Source: Norana najaformis (lineage: Eukaryota > Annelida > Clitellata > Crassiclitellata > Hormogastridae). Taken from it: a DNA stretch of 64,000 nt. The position numbers and the translations under genes were made by a program. Every line of letters starts with the position of its first letter. Positions within the stretch are counted from its first letter, which is position 1. Below, in pieces: positions 1 through 11,191 of this stretch. The stretch is from positions 20,264,762-20,328,761 of the forward strand of contig OZ029927.1 in assembly GCA_964023275.1 (NCBI GenBank), read 5' to 3'. Under the pieces are notes generated by a model that did not search any database, was not told the DNA's origin, and was given only the letters and a program-made list of their open reading frames with translations.

Positions 1-130
1 AAGGAAGCGGAACTTCTGTTCCTTCTGGGTATTATGCCTTTTGCATCCCTGTAAATTATGTATGATTGTAATATGTATCATTCTTGAATTGGGATAAATA
101 AACGAGATGAATGAAATGAACGAAGTATGC
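1..130 (+). mobile_element. 3' end of a non-LTR retrotransposon (LINE)
   Basis: The segment ends in an AATAAA-like stretch followed by an irregular ATGAA repeat (gatgaatgaaatgaa), as at the 3' end of a LINE. The element is cut off by the left edge of the window and no protein can be read from it. Confidence 0.4.
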
Positions 131-300
131 ATGTATGCCTGGATGCATATTTTTATGTGTGCATGTACGTATTCATGCATGTATGGCTATATATATATTT
201 AGCTATGTATATAGGTATGTACGTTTATAAATAGGTATGCATGCATGTATGTAAGTACGTATGATCTATGCATGTATGCATGTGTTTAAATATCTAACTG
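120..300. repeat. ATGT/GCATGTATG-type microsatellite
   Basis: Degenerate tetranucleotide repeat of the TATG/CATG kind. A similar stretch lies at 5430-5600, at the same distance upstream of the related gene A2, so it was duplicated together with the GPCR unit. Confidence 0.8.
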
Positions 301-543
301 GCTATTTGTATGCACCTTCTAAGAAAATCATGTTTTAATATGTGCCTATTACATTAAACAATTTAGGTTAACAAACAAAATTTGGTTAAAGTTTTCACTA
401 ACTTCAAAGGTGATAAACGCATCTGTTGTCTTAACAGGAAATTCAAGGTCGGTCTTTGACGAACAAAACACGTTTCTGATATGAGCATCACAACTCACAA
501 ATCACAGCTTTCGTGAATGTTTGATCAAGCTAATACCGTCACG

Positions 544-1659
544 ATGGATTCTAATTCGCTTTCAACAAGCTTAAATGTGACTTAAAACCTTTCTGAAACA
601 ACATTATTTACCACTTTATTGGAACAATGTCCAGCAGTTATATCTAAATCTTTTCCAATGGTGGAACCAAATTCTCCTTGCGGAAATTTCACGATGTGCG
701 ATTTCGAGAATAATATATGCGATTTTGTCTTTAGCGTGTGCGTAAACGTCTTCCTGTGTTTTGTTGGATTTGGGGGGAATTTTTTTACAATAGCCGTTCT
801 TCAAAGAGATAGAGATCCCTAGAGACAGGAAACAACGAATTTGTAGTTGGAAATTCTTGCCATAGTCGACAGCATATTTCTTATATTTGTCTTCATCTTC
901 CTCCCGATCAAAACCATAGTATTTCTTACCGATGCATTTCCGACGGTTAGAAAAATGTTCCCCTATTTCATGGTGTATCTTTTCCCGTTTGCGCAAATCG
1001 CCCATATCATGACCGTTTGGATTTTGGTGCTCGTTACCATTGACAGATATCTGGCCCTTTGTAAACCGCTGCACACCAAGTGGAGAAGCCTGCGTCGAGT
1101 GAAGATGACAGTCGTGGTGTTGTTCATTCTGGCTGTCATCTACAACTTTCCTCGATTCTTTGAAATGAAGGTGATAACGATTAAAAGCTGCAAGGACAGT
1201 GAACTCCTACCTTTCAATTCTATACGCAGGTTTGTTTTAAGCGTCTATTATAAATATATCTACGAAGCCGGATGCGAGTTCACGTTGCGATATTTTGGCC
1301 CGATCGTCATTGTGGTTACTCTAAACATTCGTATCTCTAGGGCGATCATGGCCTTGAATAAGAAACTACACGAGATGACGGTACAGGTGAAAGAGGAGAA
1401 AACTCTGACGGTGATGCTCATCGTTATAATGGTCGTCTTCGTTATCTGTCAGTTGCCAGTAGCCGCGGTGTCAAGTGCATCTTTTCCCGTTGGAGTGAAT
1501 TTGAAAGTGTTCAGCTGTGCATTTCACATAACCATCGGGTTAACGGTGTTCAATTCATCTATAAATTTTCTCGTCTACTGTCTTATCTGGCGAAAATTTA
1601 ACAGAATCCTTATTTGCATGATGACCTGCAGGAAAGCAAATGCCTGCAGCCAGTGTTAG
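544..1659 (+). pseudogene. GPCR A1: FMRFamide-receptor-like, inactivated by in-frame stops
   Basis: The gene is a single-exon rhodopsin-class seven-helix receptor of subfamily A. The conserved start context (cgtcacgATGGATTCT, shared with A2 and A5) places the ATG at 544. The same frame runs to 1659 with no frameshift but with three stops: TAA at 583, TAG at 820 and TAG at 844. The last two replace a Gln codon and a Leu codon of the A2 gene. Downstream, all receptor landmarks remain: IDRYL at the end of TM3, PRFFE after TM4, FVICQLP in TM6 and NSSINFLVY in TM7. By homology it would have been a neuropeptide- or chemosensory-type plasma membrane receptor. The undamaged remainder suggests recent inactivation. 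Confidence 0.85.
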
Positions 1660-1889
1660 ACAAGCAGAATTGACATTAGCAAAGTTTTGTTCTGTATATT
1701 TTAGCGATGTACAGTGCACCAAAACAGAACTAAACGCAACAACTGAGTCAGCAAAAATTCCAACATTGGCCTTCTGATTGTTAAAGTATAGTAGAACGAT
1801 TAAGCATGCATTTGATTAAAATTCTGTATAAATTATACTAAAGCTGTGAAATGCATTGTAGAAAAGAGTTGCAACGAGCAATGTTGTAA

Positions 1890-2990
1890 TTTGACATAAA
1901 TCTGTAATTACAATTACAATTACAATTATGAGATTCACTGTATGAGGTCATCCGAAATACTTTAGCATCTGCAGTAGCTCTTTCACATACTCCATTTTGA
2001 GTGCGTGGATGAAACAAGAAGACAAATGAGAAAGCAGCTTACATCACACGAGTAAAATATAAACAGATACATTGATTAATAGCAATTGTATGAAACGATT
2101 TCCTAATTCAAGCAAATCCTTTAAAAGTTTCTTTTGGAAACTCCTTTACCCTCTCCAGCCGTCTGCAGTTTAGATGATGCCCTCACTTGAGACAATTATA
2201 GATTGATGCGTTGGCCATCATCGGGATTACGGCGCTGTCGAAGTCACTGGATTTGATTTGATTTACTATCACTATGATTAAGGTGCTTTAGTAGTGCATG
2301 ATTCACCGCGGAAGTCTGGCGATACCTGCATGATCCTTGGATTTCGACCTATAACAAAACATGACCTTATCTGCCCATTTAGTTTGCTTTGACTGAGAGC
2401 CCGTGATTAAGGGATTCCAACTACTAAGCTTTATTTGGCGCTGTAGAAAACTCCCGGCTACGATTACGTTACTGAACATAATACAATACAATTCGTTGTG
2501 TCTTTGTTGCCATTGCTATAATGTTACTACATCCCGAGCAGATACAGTGCTGCATTGTTGGATATACAGTTCACATTTCTTGTGGGGCAGTAAGCAGTGT
2601 TCTATGGACTTCATTCTATGAATCAGTTGTCTGTGGACAGAGGGTTTCAGTTTCAAAAACAATTTGCCAGTTTTAAAAATCCCACACATGTATTCAATTA
2701 GCTCTTTTGCGGCCGTTTCAATATCTATCGCATACAGTTTTAGTGACTATGTAAATACTAATCAGTGGCACTTTAGCAGTCGTTACGAAGACCGTTGTTC
2801 ATGTGGTGCAAACCTCGCGTCTGTCGACAAATGCTTCGCATCAGCAATGCAGTTGAGGCCTTATTCGCATAGGACGGTAAGCTTTGCAAGTCTTCTAGCA
2901 ATTGCTTGACACAAAAGAAGAGCGATACCTAACGATTCATTGAACCATCGGTTGCTCTGCTTCCATCTAGTTCCATCCTAGAGAGGAGAG
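1890..2990. repeat. Duplicated GPCR-array spacer (copy 1)
   Basis: This spacer recurs at 12520-13560 and in part at 17600-18060 and 23430-23990. It starts with an (ATTACA)n run at about 1908-1927 and includes matching stretches such as gctgcattgttgga. It marks the repeating unit of the GPCR array. No convincing exon was found in it; the open frames at 2403-2621 and 2664-2909 are not kept open in the other copies. Confidence 0.75.
2190..2475 (+). mobile_element. Two LINE 3'-end remnants
   Basis: At 2190-2290 there is a copy of a LINE 3' end with the phrase ggcgctgtcgaagtcactgg. At 2330-2475 there is a copy of a second family containing ttgactgag and an ATTACG-type tail. Further copies of the second family are at 11780-11900 (-), 12930-13060, 62070-62205 and 62760-62905. 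Confidence 0.55.
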
Positions 2991-3065
2991 GTAATCGTTA
3001 TAATCACTGTAATTGTAATTAAATATTTGTAAACGCCGTTTCACGAGCAATGAAGCACAGTCGAT
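2985..3065 (-). mobile_element. LINE 3' end with (ATTAC)n tail
   Basis: Read on the - strand, a GCG-containing end is followed by an A/T-rich link and then ATTACAATTAC-type repeats. Similar sequences occur at 10060, 13560, 18160, 24000, 24425 and 63640. Confidence 0.5.
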
Positions 3066-3724
3066 CTCTACGCCAACTTTGACGATGTTTGAAGGTATTA
3101 AGAATAGAAATTTGTTGGGAATGTAAATAGAAAAGTCATGAGTAATAGGTAGGACCTTCAGAGATTCAGAGATACCCGGGCCACTGCAAATACGAGTTTC
3201 TCGTTCTTGTCCACTTTTTTTCTTGGATTCCGTCTCTCTGCTTAACAGAACGATCCGGTCGTTCGTCATGATTGATGTTACTTGATACAATAGGTAGCCT
3301 AGCACTACACCGTGATCGATTTTAGCTCTATTCCGTAAACTCTTGAAATCCGAATTCTTCTATTATGGTTTTCTGTCGTTAGGTCAGGGTCGCCTCTGAC
3401 GACACTCTCTTGAAAAGGCGCCGTGTCTTGTCTTCGATTAAAAAAAGCAATAATAATTACAATTTATAAATTCATTGAGTATTGAGGACAAAGTATTTAT
3501 GTGGACAAATTAGAAAGGGTCTTTCTCTTCAAGCATTTGCTGGTGCCTGTTCACTGGTTACAAACAGTCAGTAAAACTATCTTGCAATGTCTTTTTTATA
3601 ATTTAAATATAAACAAACAAAAGAGGATCAATAACAGTGGAAAAGTTTCACATAAAGCCTTATTTACTTGAAATGAAACCAATATCTGGACCCAATATTT
3701 CAACATTTTAGATGCCGATTATTG

Positions 3725-4692
3725 ACCGCTGTCAAACTCGACACCATTCTGCGAGAGTGATGCCGAACTATCTTGGTATCCGTTGGTTATGCGCTGTTAA
3801 AACATCAACGCCTACGTAAGGATAGTCATTTGGGTAGTTGGTCTTTTGGGGAATTTCATCACAATCACGGTGCTGCGACAAGACCTCGATAAGAGTAACA
3901 CGACAGACTGCTTGCTCAAGATGCTCACTATTTTCGATGTCATTTTAAAGCTCCTTATGGCCTACGATTCAATAATTAAAGCTTACGTTATAGCTAAGAA
4001 CTTTACATTTTCACTAGGCTTTATTGCTTTGCCCATAGTCGTCCGTTTGGTGACCATCTTGATCGTAGTTCTCGTTACCATTGACCGCTTACCTTGCTGT
4101 TTGCAAACCGGTGCAGACGAAGTAGCAAAGCAAACGACAAATTAAGCTAGCAACCATCGTACTGTTCATCCTGACCGTTATGTGTATTATTCCTCGATTC
4201 TTCGAATTCGAGGCCACTGAGCTGAGTTCCATACGCGAAGAAGTCTGCAATTTGGCCTTTTGCCGACTGGTGTCCTCGTCATTTTGATCGTTCTTAACGT
4301 CCGCATCGCATGGAAGCTGCGGATGCTGAACGCAAAACGACGACAAATGTTGCAGCAGCAGATCAAAGAGGAAAAACCATAATGGTGATGATGGTTATTG
4401 TATTGATTGTCTTCGTTCTTTGATAGTAGCCAGAAAAAGTGATAGACGAATACTTCGGTTTGCTGCCTCTATATTTTTTCCAATGAGGTCACTGAGATGA
4501 ACTGGGTAGCAATTCGATCATCTAAAAACGTGTCACTCATTCTCATAGTAATAATTTTGTCAGGTAATTTTTTCAAATACTGTTACGTTTTCAAGGAATT
4601 CAATAGACTCTTGATATCTAACAAGAGATGTCGTACGGGGTGGCAACGGGCAGCAGTGGTAGATAAATTGAGAACTTTTATTGCAGCATAAC
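3725..4692 (+). pseudogene. GPCR B1: degraded subfamily B receptor
   Basis: Aligned by eye to B2, this copy keeps stretches from the N-terminal region (caccattctgc), TM1-TM3 (frame at 3846-4145, with the LLKMLTIFDV part of TM2) and the C-terminal part (4497-4691). It has no usable start and carries an extra T near 4090 in the codons after IDR. About 80-100 bases between TM4 and TM5 are missing, one A is lost from the run near 4375, and a double stop replaces the CQLP codons of TM6 near 4422. It can no longer encode a receptor. Damage is much heavier than in A1, so this copy was lost earlier. Confidence 0.85.
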
Positions 4693-5430
4693 TCTCTAGA
4701 CGCCGCCTGTGTACAGCTTAACCAAAGATCTTAAAGTATACTAAGATATAACACTCACTTCTGGAATCCGAGGCCCTACGTTATAAATGCCAACCGCGTG
4801 GTGGCGCTGCAATCGCCGAATTCGTGGGCTTAATCAACGAGTCCGTATTATTGAGAGTGGCCAATGGACGTGACTGTATCATCAGATCCTGATCTTTATT
4901 ATACCTTCCTATAGGTAGCAGGGTTGCTTTACTTTGTTGACCAACACTCGAGAATTACACGACGAAAATATAATCATATTTTAGATCACATAATATCTTT
5001 GATTTTATTGCACCTGTACGCAACACTGTTAAAGCCCTCAGGACTGGCTCTCCTATTGAACTACGGGAAGTAAGACAGGAAACGAGGAAACGGAATTTTC
5101 TAAGAGTTACATACGAAACTGAATCGTTTGAGAATGTTGAACTCTACTTATTTGAATATCGAAAGATAGAAATTTATAACATCTTTTAACGTTAAACTTT
5201 TCCTCGACGCACACACAACTACCTTATCAAAAAGTTAACTTCCACACCATAAGAATAAGTAAGACTAAGTGAAAAGCACACGAGTACCAGAACACGATCG
5301 ACCGTAGTTACAAACGGCGCGAATGGGCTTGGAACTGATAAAGCATCCATGACCTACAACTTGGCCTGGAATTCACAACGACTATATATTGATGTATATG
5401 AATTAATTCAGAACATTTATATAGCGCTCC
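4692..5430. other. Spacer with no recognisable gene
   Basis: This is the sequence downstream of B1. It partly resembles the region after B2 (15900-16550) and B3 (26480-27120), for example in a phrase around the word cacgac and in acctacaac before the microsatellite. No exon, RNA gene or intact element was seen. Confidence 0.5.
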
Positions 5431-5600
5431 TTCTGGTATGTATATATGTATGCATGCATGTATGCACGCATGTTTGTCTGCTATATGCATGTATGTATGT
5501 GTGTATGCATGCATGTTTGCAGGCATTTATGTATATATGTAAACATGTTCGAATCTAAGCATGTATGCATGTGCGTATGTATCTAACTGGATATTTAATG
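5430..5600. repeat. TATG/CATG microsatellite upstream of A2
   Basis: Irregular ATGT and GCATG repeats; the counterpart of the repeat at 120-300. The short open frames over it encode only repeat-derived Tyr/Met/Cys/His strings. Confidence 0.8.
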
Positions 5601-5823
5601 GCGTCATTGAAACTCATATTTTGATAGATGCATAAGAGATTACGTGTTAATAAACTAAACTTGGTTAAAATTGACAGTAAATTCAAAGGTTATAAATGCA
5701 TCCTTTGTTTTAATAGGAAATCCAAGGACGGTTTATTGACGAACATTACACGTGTTTGAATTGCTTCTCCAAAAGCGCAAAGCACAGCTTTCGTGAAAGT
5801 TTGATCAAGTTATTACCGTCACG

Positions 5824-6963
5824 ATGGATTCTAATCCGCATGCAACAATCTTTAATGCAACTGAAAACTTGACTGAACGAGCATTAAATAATAATGCACA
5901 GGATCACCATTTAGTATATATTTCCCAATATTTTCCAAAAGTGAAATCAAATTCCACTTGCAGAAATTTCACGATGTGGGATTTTGATATCGAAATATGT
6001 GACTTTATATTCAACGTGTACGTGACCATCTTCCTGACTTTTGTTGGATTTCTGGGGAATTTTGTCACGATCGCTGTACTTCAAAGAGACCGAGTTCCTC
6101 AAAGACAGAAAACCACGAATTGGTTGCTGCAAATGCTCGCTATAGTCGACAGCATATATCTCGCATTTGCCTTCATCTTCCTTCCGATTAGAACCATCGC
6201 ATTTCACACCAACGCATTGCCGACGGTTAGAAAAATGTTCCCCTATTTGAGCTTGTATCTTCTACCGCTTGCGCAAATCGCCCACATCATGACCATTTGG
6301 ACTGTGGTCTTCGTTACCATTGACCGTTATCTGGCCATTTGTAAGCCTTTACTCACCGAATGGAGAAGCCATCGTCGAGTGAAGATGGCAGTGTTGATAT
6401 TGTTCATTCTGGCTGTTATCTACAATATTCCCAGATTCTTTAAAATGGAGGTAAAAATTATAGAAAGCTGCGAAGAAGACGAACTCCTACCTTTCAGTTC
6501 ACCAAGCAAGTTTGTTTTAAGCATCTATTATCAGTACATCTACGAAGCCGGATGTGATTTCGTGTTCCGATCAGTTGGTCCGCTAGTCGTGTTGGTAATT
6601 CTCAACGTTCGAATTGCTTGGGCGATGAAGGCCTTGAATAAGAAACGACGCGAGATGACGCTACTGGCGAAAGAGGAGAAAACGCTGACTGTGATGCTTA
6701 TAGTTGTAGTGGTCGTATTCGTTATCAGTCAGCTGCCATTCACCGCTTTGTCGATTGCTTTCCCGACAGCTGTATTTTTTCCTGTTACGGTGAACTGGAA
6801 GGCGTGCAGTTGTGCATTTCACATAGCCAACGCCCTCTCGGTGTTCAATTCGTCTACAAATTTTCTCGTCTACTGTCTTATCTGGCAAAAATTCAACAGA
6901 ATCCTAATTCGCATGATGTTCTGTAGTAAAGAAAATGCCAAGACAAGATCAAGAGAAGTATAG
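5824..6963 (+). CDS. GPCR A2: FMRFamide-receptor-like rhodopsin-class GPCR, intact
   Basis: Single-exon receptor of 379 residues. The extracellular N-terminus carries potential N-glycosylation sites (NAT, NAT, NLT, NST, NFT within residues 8-50). TM1 is at about 61-85 with the conserved GN at 78-79, and TM2 at 99-122 with Asp109. TM3 ends in IDRYLAIC (166-173), TM4 is at 188-203 followed by NIPRFF, and TM5 at 248-266. TM6 starts after the basic loop with KEEKTLTV and contains FVISQLP (299-305). TM7 ends in NSSTNFLVY (342-350), where N-F-x-x-Y replaces the usual NPxxY. The PRFF and NSSxNFLxY motifs are typical of the FMRFamide-receptor group; the actual ligand is unknown. The Cys usually found at the top of TM3 is not visible here. 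The start is supported by the same ATG context in A1 and A5. Sister genes flank it on both sides. Confidence 0.9.
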   Translation: MDSNPHATIFNATENLTERALNNNAQDHHLVYISQYFPKVKSNSTCRNFTMWDFDIEICDFIFNVYVTIFLTFVGFLGNFVTIAVLQRDRVPQRQKTTNWLLQMLAIVDSIYLAFAFIFLPIRTIAFHTNALPTVRKMFPYLSLYLLPLAQIAHIMTIWTVVFVTIDRYLAICKPLLTEWRSHRRVKMAVLILFILAVIYNIPRFFKMEVKIIESCEEDELLPFSSPSKFVLSIYYQYIYEAGCDFVFRSVGPLVVLVILNVRIAWAMKALNKKRREMTLLAKEEKTLTVMLIVVVVVFVISQLPFTALSIAFPTAVFFPVTVNWKACSCAFHIANALSVFNSSTNFLVYCLIWQKFNRILIRMMFCSKENAKTRSREV

Positions 6964-7470
6964 CATAGCATGGCGATGTTTGTCTCGTGGCTGATATTTG
7001 TTTTCGATAGGCTTATTTCAAATCTAAGGGATGGTCGGCGCTGCGAAATGAACTGAACTGAATTTAATCACTTGTTCTAGATGAGTAGAGAATATTAGAA
7101 CTATATATCATGCATTTTGATTAAATTTCTGTAGAAATTAACACCGTCAAATGTGATGTCGACAACAGTTTGAATGATCGAGATTATTCGTCTCTTGGAC
7201 AGTTTTTACATTAACAGTCAAGTATCTATGCAAGTGAAAAACATTACGAAAAGGTATTCGTAATTTTCAACAAGAAATTAAAAAAGAGATTGTTGAGAAA
7301 TAATATTCTTGAATTGTACAACATATCGCACTAACTACTGCTATCGTAACGACCGAGGATTCCAATCTGCCTACAGGAATCTCCAGTTACCACGTTAATT
7401 TTACCTACAATCTGCGAGAATGACATCATTTAACATTTCACAAGAAGATCGTACCTTAATTATTTTTGAG
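6964..7470. other. 3' flank of A2, no further gene seen
   Basis: AT-rich sequence related in part to the 3' flank of A5 (22116-22440), including a shared phrase agaatattagaa. It probably holds the 3' UTR of A2. No exon or RNA gene was recognised. Confidence 0.5.
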
Positions 7471-8390
7471 AGATTCGATAACGGGGGAAACAAATCCTAC
7501 TTGCAGTTATTGCACGACGTAGAATTTCTAGAGCTATGACTACGAACTTATCCTAACTTTGTCTGACCATCATGCTTTGTTTTTTTCTGTTAATTCTGTT
7601 ACGATTGCCATATTTCAAAAGACCGGAGATCCAAAGAGACAGAGAACGATGAATTGGTTGTCCCAAACTCTCTCTGTAATCGAAAGCAAATATCTCTCAT
7701 TTGCTTTCATTGTTTGTTAATGGCTTTCATTATCTGTTAGTTGCTTTCGTTATTTGCTTTGCTGATTAAAGCCATCGCTTTGCGCACCAACGCGTTGCTC
7801 ACGGTTAGAAAAGTGTTCTCTATTTAATTAAATAGACCTATCTGTACCTTTTTCTGCTATTCAGTCAGACAAAAGCATTTTCCGATAGTTTTCTGTCTCT
7901 TTTTGTTAGCATCGACCGTTACCTAACCATGGCGTAGATCCTATTCAAACTGGCAGCTGTGTGAAGAATCTCACCCGATAAATTCATTGCAAAATGAGCA
8001 GGGTCGAGTCCTTACGGTCGATATATAAAATCTATATATTTATATCTTACATTTGTAAGCCAGTGCATACCTGCGCCGACCGAAGATTCTAATCGCCAAT
8101 TCTGTCGCCAAGTCGATGAACATGTGGCGTGTTAACAAAACACAAAAATTGGTTAATTCCGGCCATTATATCATTTCTTTCACATTGAGCTGAGAATGGC
8201 AAAACCCTCCAAAGACGGTGAACTTATGTCTTCTCTTGGTTTATCCGATATTTTTCTGTCCCTTTTGTGTACCACTTCGTGTGATAGTTCTGCTGCAGTT
8301 TGGTATCCGAGTTTTTTGGCCGCTGATCATTTTGCTAATTGCCAACGTTCGCATCTCTTTATATGATATACGACGGCCATTACTGCGCTG
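7470..8390 (+). pseudogene. GPCR A3: strongly decayed 5' part of a subfamily A receptor
   Basis: Fragments matching A2 can be followed in shifting frames. They are TM1-TM2 (ggagatccaaagagacagag, then MNWL and a worn version of the AIVDSIYLAFAF stretch), a part resembling the first extracellular loop (gccatcgctttgcgcaccaa), an IDRYL-like stretch near 7911-7923 (agcatcgaccgttacctaac), and the TM5 end (ccaacgttcgcatctct near 8341). Many stops and frame changes and at least one inserted stretch (about 7950-8110) break it. Homology stops in TM5, the point where fragment A4 (11192) begins. The two may be halves of one gene, although A4 looks much less decayed. Confidence 0.7.
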
Positions 8391-8619
8391 AATATAATAT
8401 TATAAACTAAAACCCGCAGTAATCGAGTCCTTCATTCCTGAAGAGAGAAGCTGAGAGAAGATTTATTATTTTCGAGATGTAAATATCTGCAAATATGATA
8501 TGTTTACGAATAATAACGTCGCTGTAAACTTCAGAAAAACAACTTCAGTGGCACACAGGAAACACTTGAGGGCAGATGACCAGTCCCTCTCCTTATCACC
8601 TGATCTTCCCACCAACAGC

Positions 8620-8770
8620 GAAAGGTCAGAGTATTCCGAGTTCACTGGGGTTCAACAGGTGCAGAAATCTTGAAACATCTTTCTGCCCCGGCAGGGATTT
8701 GAAACCCTGACATCTGGTTTGACAGTCCAACATGCAAACCACAAGACTAGACCCCCGTTTATACAGTTAA
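8620..8770 (-). mobile_element. tRNA-derived SINE (family with GCAGAAA body)
   Basis: On the - strand a tRNA-like head is visible: an A-box-like GTCTTGTGGTTTGC and a B-box-like GGGTTTCAAATCCC. It is followed by a body containing an inverted TTTCTGC/GCAGAAA stem. Related copies are at 29030-29215 and 61830-61930. Confidence 0.6.
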
Positions 8771-9489
8771 ATGACGACAACAAATGGGTGTCTCAGACCA
8801 CGGCAAGCCTAGAATCTAAATTTTTGCAGATGGTGGGGTTAGTCATATTTGTGGCATAATCTGCCAGACAGAAGTTTATAAATGATCTGAAACCATGGAC
8901 AGTGAGTTGAGAAGAAACAACACGTCTAAAAGATACACTCAGACAAACAAAAAGCTACTGCAAAGTTGTCTACATTTTGCTTGGAGGTTATTCTTAGGCA
9001 CAGGATGCCATAACAATTGCCAAACCTCAGCTCTTGAGGAAATCGTTTTATTAATTTCTATGCAGGTGGAAACTCGTAAGTAATAATAGCTTTTCGCAAT
9101 CTTCCAATTACACTCTGCAGTGAAATTTTAAAACTTGGTCCAATAAAAACTCACAACAAACTCACAGACAACAGAAATACATATGTGAATTAATTATTAT
9201 CAACGAATAAAGTCGATCACATGCTGCGAGATTATTACAGATAAAGTTTATAAACTAATTAATTAACTCAACAAATTTTTCACGAGGAAGAATAGATGGG
9301 TGGAACAATACCCAGGTATAAACAAAAAGACGGAAGAGGAAGGAAGACATTTAAAATAAATGTTAAGAGAAAAGTAAAACACAGAACTGCTAACATGAAA
9401 CAGAAGAAGAAAGAGGACAGTGAGAAAAAGAAACATGATAATTTACCAGATGCATAATTATAGAGCTCGTTCATCCAGCTGAGCATAGG

Positions 9490-9620
9490 GATGGCACGGT
9501 GGCCGAGCGGCGAACGTGACAGCTTTTCATCTTTCAGAACCGAGTTTGAATCCCGTTCCCGTCATGTGAAATCGACCTGAACCCCATGCAGATTATATTG
9601 TCGAACTGTGCGAGAACTCC
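9490..9620 (+). mobile_element. tRNA-Leu/Ser-derived SINE
   Basis: The head contains TGGCCGAGCGG (A box of a class II tRNA) and GAGTTTGAATCCC (B box) at tRNA spacing, then a body unrelated to tRNA. The acceptor arms do not pair well, so I call it a SINE head and not a tRNA gene. Confidence 0.6.
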
Positions 9621-10060
9621 GATGCCATCATCTTCGATATGAGCGCCCCTTTAAACCCAACAGGATAATACTGAGTATATAAAAAACCTATCGTTGTTTT
9701 GATCATCGGCCGGCTTAGGCACAGACAGCTAGCTACCTACGTGTACATGTATCTAGGTCAGTATCGGAGCAGAGCGCATGCGCTTGCAATAAAAGCGGAT
9801 TGCATTGCTCGCCCGCTAAAGCTTTTGGCGAGACAGTTGGAGATGAGTTTGCTGAGCGTATTTAGACTACGGTATTCACGCAGTCAAACAGAAGAATGAA
9901 AACCCATGTGAAACTACAAGTCCGATGTTTTTGCTGTTTTTATCGTGCTGAAGTACGTTTGAGAAGGTATTGGATTTGTGAGTATTCGACCAAGTGGATC
10001 TCAGTAAATCAACCTAAGATTTAACTCGGAGATACGAAAATCTGGCAAACTATTCTGGTA
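9620..10060. other. Spacer with no recognisable gene
   Basis: No exon or structural RNA seen. The 66-codon frame at 9699-9899 is not supported by homology or by a duplicated copy. Confidence 0.4.
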
Positions 10061-10460
10061 TCGTAATCGTAATCGTAAAAAACTTATAAAGCGCCACTTC
10101 AAGATAAAACTCATCAGAGGCGCTCCCGGCCCAATTTCCCATGACTAATTGGGAATAACACGGTCTTCAAACGTTGCGGAAAAGAGAGGGAGGAAGAGAG
10201 AGGAATTTCCGTCTAAGATCACCAGGCAGGTAGTTCCATAAGGCAGGGCCAACAACGGCGAAGCTTCGACGCTGTGCAGTAGTAGTGCGAGTCATAGGAA
10301 CTACCAGGTCTCCCTGGACTGCCGATCAATCGCAGCAGTCGGCGGCCAGGGACAGAAGAAACAGGGACACAGAGCTCCTTTAGATAAATAGGTGCACTGC
10401 CAACAAGGCAGCTGCGCACAAGGGCCAGAATTTTAATCTGGTATGTATTAACGTTGTGTG
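10060..10460 (-). mobile_element. 5'-truncated LINE: C-terminus of the reverse transcriptase ORF and 3' tail
   Basis: On the - strand the sequence encodes the typical end of a CR1/L2-type ORF2. A 'hangs on' region (SAPIYLKELCVPV) is followed by RRSFAVVGPALWNYLPG in another frame, then RLKTVLF. After that come the GGCGCTTTATAA phrase and ATTACG repeats (10063-10080). Stops and frameshifts show it is dead. Confidence 0.75.
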
Positions 10461-10545
10461 TATGCATGTATGTATGTTTGGTGTATGTATACCTGCATGC
10501 ATGCATGCATACATACATATACATAGATACATAGATACATAGAGT
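10440..10545. repeat. ATGT/GCAT microsatellite
   Basis: Runs of tgtatgtatg and atgcatgcatgcat, then repeated acatag units. It lies at the truncated 5' end of the LINE fragment to its left. Confidence 0.8.
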
Positions 10546-10549
10546 TTTG

Positions 10550-11190
10550 AAGTTCAGTTCCAGAAAGTCAGTCCACTGAACAGCGAGGCAGATTACGGCG
10601 GGTAAGGCAACTCAGAAAGGTAAGTCTTATGTTGAGAGCGAATTGCCAGAGGAGACTGAGCAGAACGCACAGATGCAGGAAAATAATTCCAAAATTTAGG
10701 TCCAGCATCAGAAAAAGCTCGTTCACCAAGAACAGTTATAGTTTATGGTAGAGTAAGCAAATAAGTATATTATTTATTAGCAGTAGTTAATCGCTAATTC
10801 TTTATTAACCAGTAGGTAATACGTACACCCAGAGAAAGGCATTCAGATGACCTGGTTGAAAACTAAAAAGCTTGAGGAATGAGAACTGGTTTTAAATAAA
10901 GTGGTTGGCCAGAGTTCTGTGTTTCATAAAGTGTTAGCCCCCGTTTGATACAAATTCTTTGTTGAATAGAAAGCCAATTGCAAAGATTTAAGTACGTGGT
11001 TTATATGGTCATATTTTGACTTAACAGTTATGACTCTAGCCAAAACGTTTTGAACTCTTTGAAGCTTTGGCATATTTGATTCCGTAAAACTGGTCAGAAG
11101 CGAGTTTAACTAATCAAGGTGACCGCAGACCAATGCTCTTAACAAGAACGATCCTTGAAGACATAGGAACATAAGGTTTAATTCTGCGTA
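10550..11190 (-). mobile_element. 5'-truncated LINE fragment, ORF2 C-terminus
   Basis: The - strand between about 10740 and 10590 reads LGERAFSDAGPKFWNYFP, then SVRSAQSPLAIRSQHKTYLS, a standard LINE C-terminal block (xRSF-x-AGPxLWNxLP). The part between 10750 and 11190 is more decayed. Its right end meets the GPCR fragment A4. Confidence 0.7.
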
Positions 11191-11191
11191 T

